DNA of 64,000 nt from Theodoxus fluviatilis (taxonomy: Eukaryota > Mollusca > Gastropoda > Cycloneritida > Neritidae): positions 1 to 64,000 of the forward strand of contig JAWQFJ010020253.1 in the NCBI GenBank assembly GCA_034096865.1. Reading direction: 5' to 3'. The position numbers and the translations under genes are program-made. Of the stretch, positions 10,556 to 64,000 are shown piece by piece. Every line of letters starts with the position of its first letter. Position 1 is the stretch's first letter. The notes beneath the pieces are model-generated. The model made no database searches and had not been told where the DNA came from. It worked only from the letters and a program-made list of their open reading frames with translations.

Positions 10556-13126
10556 GGATTTGAGATGGTGATAGGGACCCGATGACCAGGGGTTTGAGAT
10601 GGTGATAGGGACCTGATGACCAGGGATTTGAGATGGTGATAGGGACCCGATGACCAGGGATTTGAGATGGTGATAGGGACCCGATGACCAGGGGTTTGAG
10701 ATGGTGAGATGGCCCGATGACCAGGGGTTTGAGATGGTGATAGGGACCCGATGACCAGGGGTTTGAGATGGTGATAGGGACCCGATGACCAGGGATTTGA
10801 GATGGTGATAGGGACGCGATGACCAGGGATTTGAGATGGTGATAGGGACCCGATGACCAGGGGTTTGAGATGGTGATAGGGACCTGATGACCAGGGGTTT
10901 GAGATGGTGATGGGGACCCGATGACCAGGGATTTGAGATGGTGATAGGGACCCGATGACCAGGGGTTTGAGATGGTGATAGGGACCCGATGACCAGGGAT
11001 TTGAGATGGTGATAGGGACCCGATGACCAGGGGTTTGAGATGGTGATAGGGACCCGATGACCAGGGATTTGAGATGGTGATAGGGACGTGATGACCAGGG
11101 ATTTGAGATGGTGATAGGGACCCGATGACCAGGGATTTGAGATGGTGATAGGGACGTGATGACCAGGGATTTGAGATGGTGATAGGGACGCGATGACCAG
11201 GGGTTTCAGATGGTGATGGGGACCCGATGACCAGGGGTTTGAGATGGTGATAGGGACCCGATGACCAGAGATTTGAGATGGTGATAGGGTCCCGATGACC
11301 AAGGATTTGAGATGGTGATAGGGACGTGATGACCAGGGATTTGAGATGGTGATAGGGACCCGATGACCAGGGGTTTGAGATGGTGATAGGGACCCGATGA
11401 CCAGGGGTTTGAGATGGTGATAGGGACGTGATGACCAGGGATTTGAGATGGTGATAGGGACCCGATGACCAGGGGTTTGAGATGGTGATAGGGACCCGAT
11501 GACCAGGGGTTTGAGATGGTGATAGGGACCCGATGACCAGGGGTTTGAGATGGTGATAGGGACCCGATGACCAGGGATTTGAGATGGTGATAGGGACGTG
11601 ATGACCAGGGATTTGAGATGGTGATAGGGACCCGATGACCAGGGGTTTGAGATGGTGATAGGGACCCGATGACCAGGGGTTTGAGATGGTGATAGGGACC
11701 CGATGACCAGGGATTTGAGATGGTGATAGGGACCCGATGACCAGGGATTTGAGATGGTGATAGGGACCCGATGACCAGGGGTTTGAGATGGTGATAGGGA
11801 CCCGATGACCAGGGATTTGAGATGGTGATAGGGACCCGATGACCAGGGGTTTGAGATGGTGAGATGGCCCGATGACCAGGGGTTTGAGATGGTGATAGTG
11901 ACCTGATGACCAGGGATTTGAGATGGTGATAGGGACGCGATGACCAGGGGTTTGAGATGGTGATAGGGACCCGATGACCAGGGATTTGAGATGGTGATAG
12001 GGACCCGATGACCAGGGGTTTGAGATGGTGATAGGGACCCGATGACCAGGGGTTTGAGATGGTGATAGGGACCCGATGACCAGGGGTTTGAGATGGTGAG
12101 ATGGCCCGATGACCAGGGGTTTGAGATGGTGATAGGGACCCGATGACCAGGGATTTGAGATGGTGATAGGGACGCGATGACCAGGGGTTTGAGATGGTGA
12201 TAGGGACCCGATGACCAGGGATTTGAGATGGTGATAGAGACGCGATGACCAGGGATTTGAGATGGTGATAGGGACCCGATGACCAGGGGTTTGAGATGGT
12301 GATGGGGACCCGATGACCAGGGGTTTGAGATGGTGATAGGGACCCGATGACCAGGGATTTGAGATGGTGATAGGGACCCGATGACCAGGGATTTGAGATG
12401 GTGAGATGGCCCGATGACCAGGGGTTTGAGATGGTGATAGGGACCCGATGACCAGGGATTTGAGATGGTGATAGGGACCCGATGACCAGGGATTTGAGAT
12501 GGTGATAGGGACCCGATGACCAGGGGTTTGAGATGGTGATAGGGACCCGATGACCAGGGATTTGAGATGGTGATAGGGACCCGATGACCAGGGGTTTGAG
12601 ATGGTGATAGGGCCCGATGACCAGGGATTTGAGATGGTGAGATGGCCCGATGACCAGGGGTTGAGATGGTGAGAGGCCCGATGACCAGGGGTTTGAGATG
12701 GTGATAGGGACCCGATGACCAGGGGTTTGAGATGGTGAGATGGCCCGATGACCAGGGATTTGAGATGGTGAGATGGCCCGATGACCAGGGGTTTGAGATG
12801 GTGAGATGGCCCGATGACCAGGGGTTTGAGATGGTGATAGGGACCCGATGACCAGGGGTTTGAGATGGTGAGATGGCCCGATGACCAGGGATTTGAGATG
12901 GTGAGATGACCCGATGACCAGGGATTTGAGATGGTGATAGGGACCCGATGACCAGGGATTTGAGATGGTGATAGGGACCCGATGACCAGGGGTTTGAGAT
13001 GGTGATAGGGACCCGATGACCAGGGATTTGAGATGGTGATAGGGACCCGATGACCAGGGATTTGAGATGGTGAGATGACCCGATGACCAGGGGTTTGAGA
13101 TGGTGAGATGGCCCGATGACCAGGGG
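10556..13126. repeat. 34-bp minisatellite, about 75 copies
   Basis: Unit includes GGGATTTGAGATGGTGATAG and ACCCGATGACCA. A GGGA/GGGG variant alternates. A shorter unit with GAGATGGCCC in place of GATAGGGACCC is concentrated at 12640-13120. All three minus-strand frames are open across it because neither unit type contains a stop; see rejected items. Confidence 0.97.
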
Positions 13127-13256
13127 TGAACGTGTGCTGTTTGAGCACCCATTGAAGGGTTGCAAGTTGCAATATAAAAAGCACTTGACCTTTATGTACC
13201 TTGACCCGTCTCGTTTAAAGAACAGTACTTGCACAAGAGGCTTTATTCTCTCACAA

Positions 13257-13440
13257 ATGGTCCCCCTGTGGGTTCGGGGTAAGAATTGACCCACCGAGTC
13301 TCCCTACGCGATTTGTAAGAGGCGAATAACTAGGGACATCGTGACTTGAATTGCACTTGGAACTCTTCTAGTGATTTTCTTGCTTGGCCTTATATAACCT
13401 ACAAAGGCTGATAGACCGTAAAACTCCATCCATCCATCCC
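13257..13440 (-). repeat. Interspersed repeat family A, inverted copy
   Basis: Reverse complement of the copy at 13751-13943, running from a CCCCTGTGGGTTCGGGGTAA end to the CATCCATCCATCC end. Confidence 0.9.
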
Positions 13441-13750
13441 ACAAATGGAGAAAATCTGCTCAGAAACATCCAATTCCTACGAAAGCAAGCATTAGTGGTC
13501 AAGAGGCCTGTTCATTAAGGCAAGAGCATACTTTGCTAGCCTCCAGAATAGGCCTCCTTGAGTTGCTAGTCTAGCACATGTAGTAGCAACAACCTACAAG
13601 CAGCGTTCACTCATGAGCACCTGCCTTCCTTACCGCTACCAGGCATAGGCTCAACAGACCTAAATGTGGGAGATTTATCCCAGAGTCACTTAGGTGCTGC
13701 TTGAACTTAAATCAGTTGTATGAGCAACGGTGATGCAGGCCCGGGCCCGT
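13441..13750. other. Spacer between inverted family A repeats
   Basis: 310 bp of unique sequence. No coding or RNA signal seen. Confidence 0.6.
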
Positions 13751-13943
13751 GGATCGATGGATGGATGGAGTTTTACGACCTATCAGCCTTTATAGGCTAT
13801 ATAAGGCCATTAAGCACGAAAATCACTAGAACAGTTTAGAGTAAACGCAAATCAAGTCACAGTGTCCCTAGTTATTCGCCTCTTACGAATCGAGTAGGGA
13901 GACGCGGTGGGTCAATTCTTACCCCAAACCTACAGGGGGATAT
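13751..13943 (+). repeat. Interspersed repeat family A, full copy
   Basis: Begins with GGAT units (GGATCGATGGATGGATGG), then AGGCTATATAAGGCCATTAA, GTGTCCCTAGTTATTCGCCT and ends near CCTACAGGGGG. Related copies occur at 5904, 13257, 27390 and 54026. It looks like a short retroposon; no Pol III boxes were identified. Confidence 0.85.
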
Positions 13944-14192
13944 GGCCCATGGACACTATTTAAACATATTTGGTAGGCAATGCAAGTTTGGGTCAGTTTC
14001 AGATTCCTGGACTGCTCTTTCCTAGAGATAATGCCAATTTTGATTCTACCCTAGGAACCATGGATAGGCTGTTGAGCATGTGGATGGGGTGGGAGGCATG
14101 TTCAAGGAGAGAGACGAACATGTAGAGAATTACGATTCAGTTCCGAGGGTCCCTGGAATTAGTGTAAGCAAGCTCAAAAGGTCTTAAAACAG

Positions 14193-14357
14193 CAGACCTG
14201 CCTATTCTCCCGAAAAATTCGGGAGATTCCCGATTTAGGCCTGTTTCTTCCCACCAGGGCGTTGCCCCTAGACCCCACCTGGGCCTTGGTGGCCCCTGAA
14301 CCCCGGCCTGTTTTTCAGAATCTCTCTAATTGGCCTTTGGGGGGGTAGGCAGGTCTG
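14193..14357. mobile_element. 165-bp MITE with AAACAG target duplication
   Basis: Ends are CAGACCTGCCTA and its inverse TAGGCAGGTCTG. AAACAG occurs on both sides (14187-14192, 14358-14363). Superfamily not determined. Confidence 0.75.
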
Positions 14358-14380
14358 AAACAGCTCATCATATTGTCCAG

Positions 14381-14603
14381 GGCCCGTATTCACAACGGCG
14401 ATTTATCTTTTTAACACTCGATTTATCCCCTAGCCCCGCGTTATCTTGATCGGTTAGATAAGGTACGCTCGTCAGAGGATCCTAGGTTGCGCTTTGCTAT
14501 ATATACTGGTTTTCAGCCAAGGGAGAGCGGAACAGGCAGTTGGAATTGTCTGAGTTTAGAGATAAATCGGGCTTATAATAAATCGCCGTTGTGAATACGG
14601 GCC
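14381..14603. mobile_element. MITE with GGCCCGTATTCACAACGGCG ends
   Basis: Terminal inverted repeat of about 26 bp beginning GGCCCGTATTCACAACGGCG at both ends, with CAG on each side as a possible 3-bp duplication. The interior carries further short AAATCG inverted motifs. No coding sequence. Confidence 0.8.
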
Positions 14604-14801
14604 CAGGTTATCACTGCTGCTCATCATTCCTTGGCAAAGAAAACCATGGCTTCTTTGGTAGTTAAGGTCTAAAGTATGATGGTCTGGAAATGGCTGACAG
14701 GTCCATCGGAACCTGGAAGAGTCTCTCACATGTGCAATAATTTTTGCTCTAAAGTTGGTTTGCTTAGGGAGGTTTTCACAAATCGTCAATCTTTCTTGTC
14801 A

Positions 14802-15084
14802 GACAACAACCAATGTTACTGTTCCAGGCTTTAATTTTAATGATACACAAAACAACAGGGTTGACGTTTCTAGTCATAACTGAATAACTCTTCATCAAGA
14901 CAACACAAAAAGGAGATACCACTTAACTCGGTCACCGAGTAAAGTGTTGTCTCGTCATCGAGTTAAGTGGCGTTTCCTTATTGTGTTATCGTCTTGATGA
15001 AGAGTTTAGACTGGAAACGTTGACCTGGCTGTTTAGTATATAGTTTTAATTTAAGCCTGGTACAGCAACATTGGTTGTTGTCCG
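14802..15084. mobile_element. Foldback element with ~130-bp inverted arms
   Basis: Left arm starts GACAACAACCAATGTTACTG; the right arm is its inverse, ending at GGTTGTTGTC. The arms share CTCTTCATCAAGAC and CCACTTAACTCG and meet near the centre, about 14940. The whole 283 bp is nearly one palindrome. Confidence 0.85.
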
Positions 15085-15689
15085 ATTCCGAACCTAAGGC
15101 TGCAGTCATTTGTTCTATGTTGGTGCTAATCTTTCTTGTACCTGCCAACCTCGATCCAGTGCCATGGCTGGGACTAGACTGGAAATAGGCCAGGATGCAG
15201 TGGACATCCTGGGCACCTGTTTCTCGCCAGTCTTTTTACTGGCAAGCAGTGTGAAATGCTATCACCCGTCGCCTATTGAACTATACATGAAGAGGGCCTT
15301 GTCCTAGCAGTCTGCCATTTTCAGTTGTGAAGGAAGCCACAACTCGCTCAAGGTTGGAGGTCAGAGGGCTACTCACCTGGTTTGGGGAGCCAGGCTGCAT
15401 CACGCCACGCATGCAGGTGAATTCCGCACTCATGGAAACACACTGATAACGCAACACATGGAGCCAAGTTGCTATTTTTAATATCTCTTCTGGAGGATTT
15501 TGTGTATATGTATATATATATATATATATGCACACATAAAAAACACCTCAAAGAAGATACAGTAGGGTTAGTGGTTTTTACCTACTGCATGGTGCATGAA
15601 TTCATAAATCCATTCAAACATTGGCAAAGGCTCCCTCCTTTCTTGAGGGCTTCTATGTAAACTGGCTCCAGTCTAGCTTGAAGTATTCA
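15085..15689. other. Intergenic sequence between the convergent genes
   Basis: No exon or transposon recognised. It has a (TA)n tract at 15507-15529. Confidence 0.4.
15507..15529. repeat. (TA)n microsatellite
   Basis: Uninterrupted TA units flanked by TATGTATA and TGCACACA. Confidence 0.95.
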
Positions 15690-18600
15690 ACTTTCTTTTA
15701 TTTTCCCCTTTCTCTTGCCCTTTTCTAAGGTGTCAACAGACAGACAAGAGCAAAGTGATGAGATATAGATTTGACAAAGAGATTAATTTAATTCAATTTG
15801 GTATATAAAAAAATGTATAGTTTCCAAGTGTGAATGAGAAGAGGGCATGGACACATTTGAAACTCAATCCATGCAGTACATTGATATCATCTTTACACCA
15901 TACCAAGGCATACAGAGTATAACATCTATCACCCTGAAAGCACACAGACCACTAAATTGAAGACAAGAAGTGCTTCATACCACTACAACAGTCACTACCA
16001 CAAGCCTCATGTCCTCTTGAGACGACGAAAGGATTCAACCCAACTGCTAGAGAGGTCAACTCCAACACCCTTCACATCAGCAACTTTTAGGCAAAACAAA
16101 CATCAGGAAGAAACGGCAAATGCATACAACTCCATGCGGTTTCTGTTATGAGCTGGCAGTTGACATCCAGTTGATAGGTAAGGGAATAGCAGTCCAGTCT
16201 TCCACAGCAAACATTGAGTTTGATCTCAAGATGCTAAACTTGCTAACTGGTCATAGGGTCTGCTATAGAATTCGAGTGTGCCACCAAACAGCTATTTGTG
16301 CTGCTGTGCTTTTCCTTTTGAGTACTTGTGTGGTAAAGACTTTTTTTGTGTGCCACTAACCCGTGGAATTTTCCATGCTGAAAATAAAAATACACGTGCA
16401 TCTTATCTTTGATGTGTGTTTTTTGTTGGTGATAGACCAAAGCATCAACAAGACAGCGGCAAAGAAGTGGTACGTTTCAGAAAACAGTGCATTGTTGCAT
16501 GTTCTTTCCATGTGCTGGGAACTGGAGGCCAACCAAACTGGAAATGAGGCAAGCAGCATGCACCACAAAGGCAAGACTTCCATCTTCCTCTGCCTGGACA
16601 CAGGGCCTGGCTTGACGCTGGCACAGGAACTTGTGTGCTGTTCCCTGAACCACTGCTACATGTAGTTCTACCTCATCAGCGTGCTGGTTTTGATTCTTTA
16701 AGTCCACAACACACAGATGCCAGCTGCTGCACGGCATCCTTCCTCCTGGCCCTTCTCATACCAGTGCTGGTGACAGTCCAACTCCACAGACACTCCAAGA
16801 CAAAACGCTTTAATGTAAAGCACTGTACAAAATCAACACGTCACAACTTCCACATACACCATGCTCTTCAAACAGACAGGTCTAAGCTGCACCACTACTT
16901 CTAGCACAGCCACATACAGGCAAAGAGGATTTTGTCCAAATGGGTAATTCTTCACTGAACCGGTGCCTCATCAAGTACTTTCATCTTCAGGTTTTAGGCA
17001 TGCCAGAATCTAACTGCCTGATATCTCAAATTTAGCTATTACAAAAAAGGAAGTACAAAATATAGCATCATCAAAACCAGTTTCATCTGATTTCTTATTT
17101 CTAGTCATGGAGATAACCTGGTTACTAAATCAAAGAGAAAGAAAAAACAAAGATTAAAGTTACAGCACACACTAAATAACATTGCAAAATTATCAAAACT
17201 GGCCTTCAGTAAATGAATCATACAATCAGGGTTTCCTTAGACTTCCAAGGAAAAAAAATCTGAACTTTTCCATCACTTTTTTTTTAATTGAACGACATTT
17301 TCATGCACAAATCTGAAGAAAAAAAACACAATTACTTCACACTGCTAGGGGCTGAAATTGAAATCTGGATAAACCAAATGCATAAGATTGGGAGGAAAAA
17401 TATAAAAGACTTCAAAGTGAAAAATATGGCATGCCGATAAGTACGAAAAAAAAACTGGCTGATGCCAAAAATTCTAATCTTTTCCATGACTTTTACGTTT
17501 TAGCCAAAATTTGACAACTTTCCAAGGCCCTTGAAATACATTTCACAAGTTTTAAAACTTTTCCATGTTTTTAATGACAGTGGGATCCCTGAACAAAAAA
17601 AAAAAGGGACGATCACATATCAGTTACCGAACTCCATGCAAATTCTTACAGTCAGCTCTAACAAGAGAAACATTATTATGTCTATTCAGAATAACAAGGG
17701 TACATAAATTCAAGTAAATATCAAAGTGCTACTGTGAAGCTTTTGTAAACATTTTCTACATTGGATATTGAGTTAGATGTCCATATTCACAGCGCTTACT
17801 CAAGCTGGTGTTGTACTTTCATTGACTTGGTGACCAACATGCCGAAACATTCAGACATCACCTGCTGGAGTACAATGTAAAGCAGTTATGGCTTTCAAAT
17901 ACCAAACAAGTCTTCTGTATGTTCCTTTTCTAATGAAATCAGTTTCATTTCCAATAGACCTTCATACATATTCCTTTTCAAACTTTTTCTTCCTTTTTTA
18001 ATGGCAGGCCATACAACTACAAAATAAAATTTGTATGCCACAGTGCACTACTGCATCTTTCCACGGCATCTGCCACAGAACACCTCTCCCTCACAAACCC
18101 ACTGCTGAATCCCCAGCCCCCTTGCCCAACCTTGGCCTGGACTTGCACTCCAGGGAAGATGACAACCACTGCAGTCCTCATCCAGAGCACAGCCACAGGA
18201 AGGCCTAGCTACACAAGCCATGCCCTGGTCACTTGCGGTGGACACAGAGTCTGTACAGATACTCATCCAGGACAGACGGGTGCAGCAGCCATCAATCTAC
18301 ACACATGACCTTGGGGAGGGGGGACGACCAAGATTTTGAGAGAACATAGTTTTTGGGGGGATGGGGAAATGAAACCACCTTTTCTACTGGTTTTGAAAAC
18401 AGCCTCACACTTGACTGAATCAAAGGAAAACCTGCATGCATTTCCATCCCTATCAGTCGCTCATTCTACCAGGCTTGGCTATGTTCATCTCCACACTAAA
18501 AAGTGGGTAAGGGTGTATCACATTTCCTGCAGCACAGACAATGCTATGCTAAGACTGCATTTTTACAAAAGTGCCTTCTAGGGACAAGCAATGGAATAAA

Positions 18601-20282
18601 TAACGTCAGTATCACACAGGACACTCACACTGCTAACACTTCTTGGCACTTCTTCACATACCATTGCTTCAAGACAACATAAAAAGAGGACACGCCTAGA
18701 CTATATACAAAATGTACAAGATGAGTGTGTGGGAGGGAGGGAGGAAGAGGAGTAGGCAAATAATCCACACCTGTGAGTGCAAGATGCCAATTCTCCACAA
18801 CCGACGTCAAACTGGGGTGACTGTGGTGCCCACTGCACACAACACAAGGGCAAATTTCAAATCACTTCTACATCCAAATGTGCACACTAGTGGTTTTCTG
18901 GTGAGAAACCTCACAGGCTGAGGGAGCAACAGAGCTTGAATAAACAGAGAAGAGATGACACTGAGTCGCCACCAGGCACGGAAGAGCACGCCGAGACATT
19001 TAATTACACCAGCATGTCCAGCCACAAGCACAGACTATGTCAGCAAAAATTTCCTCCCACTCACTTATGTAATGACCTGCTTTGGACAAGCACAGCTTTA
19101 GAGGTTGACCGTGTTAAGCGGCTTTTCACCATAATAAGACATTCAAGTTGAAATATGCATATGGCAGTAGAAATCTTTATCCATGATGCAAATATGCTGA
19201 TTTTACATGGGATAAGAATAGTTGTCTACAGTGTGTACACTTCAATATCAAAGCAGGAAAAAAATGGACAGCTTCACTGTCAAGGTATTGTCGGTGCAGA
19301 CACTTCTATAAAGCAAGATGCTGTTGACACAGGTTTGGCATGACAGGCACCAAGGAAAACTGCTGAGTTTAGACCCTGAAAACAAGTGTGCAGTCTATGA
19401 AAGACACGCAGACTGCCTTTTTTTTACCAAGTTTTTAAAATGAGAGTTAAATTTGAACAAGGAAACAAAAATGGGGGAAAATAAAGATGGGCATTCATAC
19501 AAGATCATTGCAGGGGATGCTTGTAACAATACAAAAAACTTTTCTATGAGCAAAATGTGTACCAAATCCCCAACCTAAGAATGCATTGCAAAGAACATAA
19601 CTGATTACAAACTAAGCATTAAAAAAAAATCCAACTTTTAACAGTGTCTCTCGGTATCCTTGCTTTTCCATGATTCTGGCTGAGAAAATGCAAGCTGCAG
19701 TAAACACACATAAAAAAAGATGGGTGGCACAATCTCTTATTTTGCTGTCCAAAACTTTTGTACAAACTGCAAGGATGGCAAATGCAACGGACGTGATTGA
19801 CCAAACCCTACAGATAACGGCATGCAGGTGACGCCAACACAGCTGATGCTACATCCAGAGGAAAGAGCTGGTCTGTACAAGGCCATGCCCACAAGTCAGT
19901 CTTTGTTGACAAGATACGTGAACAGAAGAACACAAACCTTCCATGCCAGGCTACACACTTTAGCTGCATGCAGCCAGATATCCATCTATTTGCAAAGTTG
20001 GATCAAGGTTGAAACCCAGCAACCACGGTCAAAAACCTCCCGTCTGCTTGCACAAGTGGACTGACCTCGTCTAATTCATCTCTACACCACTGGCACTTCC
20101 AGTCTTGAAGCAAAGACTTGTTTGGAGGTTGTAGGTAGGTCTAGTGCTTGCATCCTTTCCTTCCCGACGTTCAGCCAGTCCCCTCCCTACACCCATCACA
20201 CTCCCTCTACCCCTTCCCGTGCAGTCCTTCCTCCTTTCACTGCTTTACTCCTCCCCCCCCCCCAACCTCCCCATGAGGTTCA

Positions 20283-20339
<57 letters not shown>

Positions 20340-20392
20340 GTAAGGGGGACGAGGAGGGGAGCAGCTTGGGAAAGCCCTGTTCAAAGTGGTGG
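15690..20392 (-). other. Probable 3' UTR of the USP15-like gene
   Basis: About 4.7 kb downstream of the stop with no coding segment or recognisable transposon. It is A/C-rich on the plus strand with many short A or T runs. An AATAAA in the gene's orientation (TTTATT on plus) lies near 15697, with ATTAAA candidates near 16809, 17285 and 17997. A (TG)n tract at 20286-20340 lies just past the stop. The true cleavage site is unknown. Confidence 0.4.
20286..20340. repeat. (TG)n microsatellite
   Basis: TG repeats just beyond the stop codon of the USP15-like gene, within its 3' UTR. Confidence 0.97.
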
Positions 20393-63370
<42,978 letters not shown>

Positions 63371-63549
63371 CTGGATGAAACAGTTAAAAAGTTAAGATCT
63401 TGCATGATATGTACATCTTTCCATATCTAAATTTTAAATGTCACAGAAATGTTCATGGCAAAAGACAGATTGACCGACTCACAGACACGCGCGCATGCGC
63501 GCACACACATAGACAGGCACACTGGCAGAGATGCTGACAAGCAGCCGAA

Positions 63550-63552
<3 letters not shown>

Positions 63553-63628
<76 letters not shown>
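63553..63628. repeat. (CA)n microsatellite
   Basis: About 38 uninterrupted CA units. Confidence 0.98.
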
Positions 63629-63631
<3 letters not shown>

Positions 63632-63890
63632 AGGGGTGGGTGGGGGGAGGGTGTTAGTGGTGGCAGTGGTTTTCTCTTTCCCTCTGCTGTCACAAGGCAC
63701 AGCTATGTATATAATGTCTGCACAGCGAAAGGGAATGGCTCAATGCGTGCCATTTAGTTTAACTTGATGAGAGTGGAGAACCCCCAAGGTGGATGTCCAA
63801 CAACTAGCTTTGTGATGTGCATTGACATTCATCTCTGGGTGGTACTGCAACCCATGGAGACACATGAGATCAAATGTTGCTTGCTTGTTT

Positions 63891-63982
<92 letters not shown>
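63891..63982. repeat. (CT)n microsatellite
   Basis: About 46 uninterrupted CT units at the right edge of the window. The stretch 63371-64000 otherwise shows no exon; the first USP15-like exon must be further right. Confidence 0.98.
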
Positions 63983-63986
<4 letters not shown>

Positions 63987-64000
63987 TCCTCCTTATATTG

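Noticed and set aside
10434..13294. Overlapping open frames of 916, 922 and 648 codons on the minus strand
   Set aside because: They arise from the 34-bp minisatellite, which has no stop in any of the three minus frames; identical repeat peptides in all frames argue against coding.
18048..18266. Cys-rich minus-strand frame of 72 codons downstream of the deubiquitinase stop
   Set aside because: Lies within the probable 3' UTR with no splice sites or family match.

Overview
This is a eukaryotic, almost certainly invertebrate, genomic window. Coding DNA is split into short exons (27 to 225 bp) by large introns that are full of microsatellites, minisatellites and DNA transposons. The repeat types (DIRS-type retroelement, TTAA-targeting transposons, Helitron2-like elements, long CA/GA tracts) and a single USP4/USP15-type gene suggest a lophotrochozoan, most likely a gastropod mollusc. 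The taxon is inferred, not read from a marker gene.

The main gene is on the minus strand. It is a USP15/USP4/USP11-type deubiquitinase whose coding part runs from 63370 (the first coding exon lies beyond the right edge) to a stop codon at 20393. I assembled 22 exons by hand. All junctions are phase-compatible and give 901 codons in one frame: DUSP domain, ubiquitin-like domain, USP catalytic domain (Cys box, QQQD box, Ubl-like insert, two CPxC zinc pairs, His box GGGHYTA) and an acidic C-terminus. Its 3' UTR probably continues leftward to about 15.7 kb. The exon spanning the DUSP-UBL junction is present twice (59672-59816 and 58281-58425), with the same 145-bp length and phases but about 50% amino-acid identity. 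A 50-bp exon-like segment between the two would keep frame if both were used.

The left end (about 3.3 to 7.6 kb, plus strand) holds the last few small exons of another gene that I could not identify. Its 3' UTR probably ends near a poly(A) signal at 10409. A 34-bp minisatellite (10556-13126) and a cluster of small foldback elements (13.2 to 15.1 kb) separate the two genes, which are convergent.

The introns of the deubiquitinase hold most of the unusual content: a 5.2-kb DIRS-like retroelement with textbook inverted ends and an internal complementary region but no reverse transcriptase (20817-26023); six transposons flanked by TTAA (three piggyBac-like, three Kolobok-like); a further piggyBac-like coding relic; six copies, all in one orientation, of an 830-890-bp Helitron2-like repeat packed with TCAAGGTCA nuclear-receptor motifs; and a three-layer nest (Kolobok in Kolobok in that repeat) that can be unpicked base by base. 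An 18-bp minisatellite of 2.36 kb lies at 54.7-57.05 kb. Very long open frames over the minisatellites are artefacts of the repeat units and are not annotated as genes. No rRNA gene, complete tRNA, CRISPR array or bacterial-type operon was seen.
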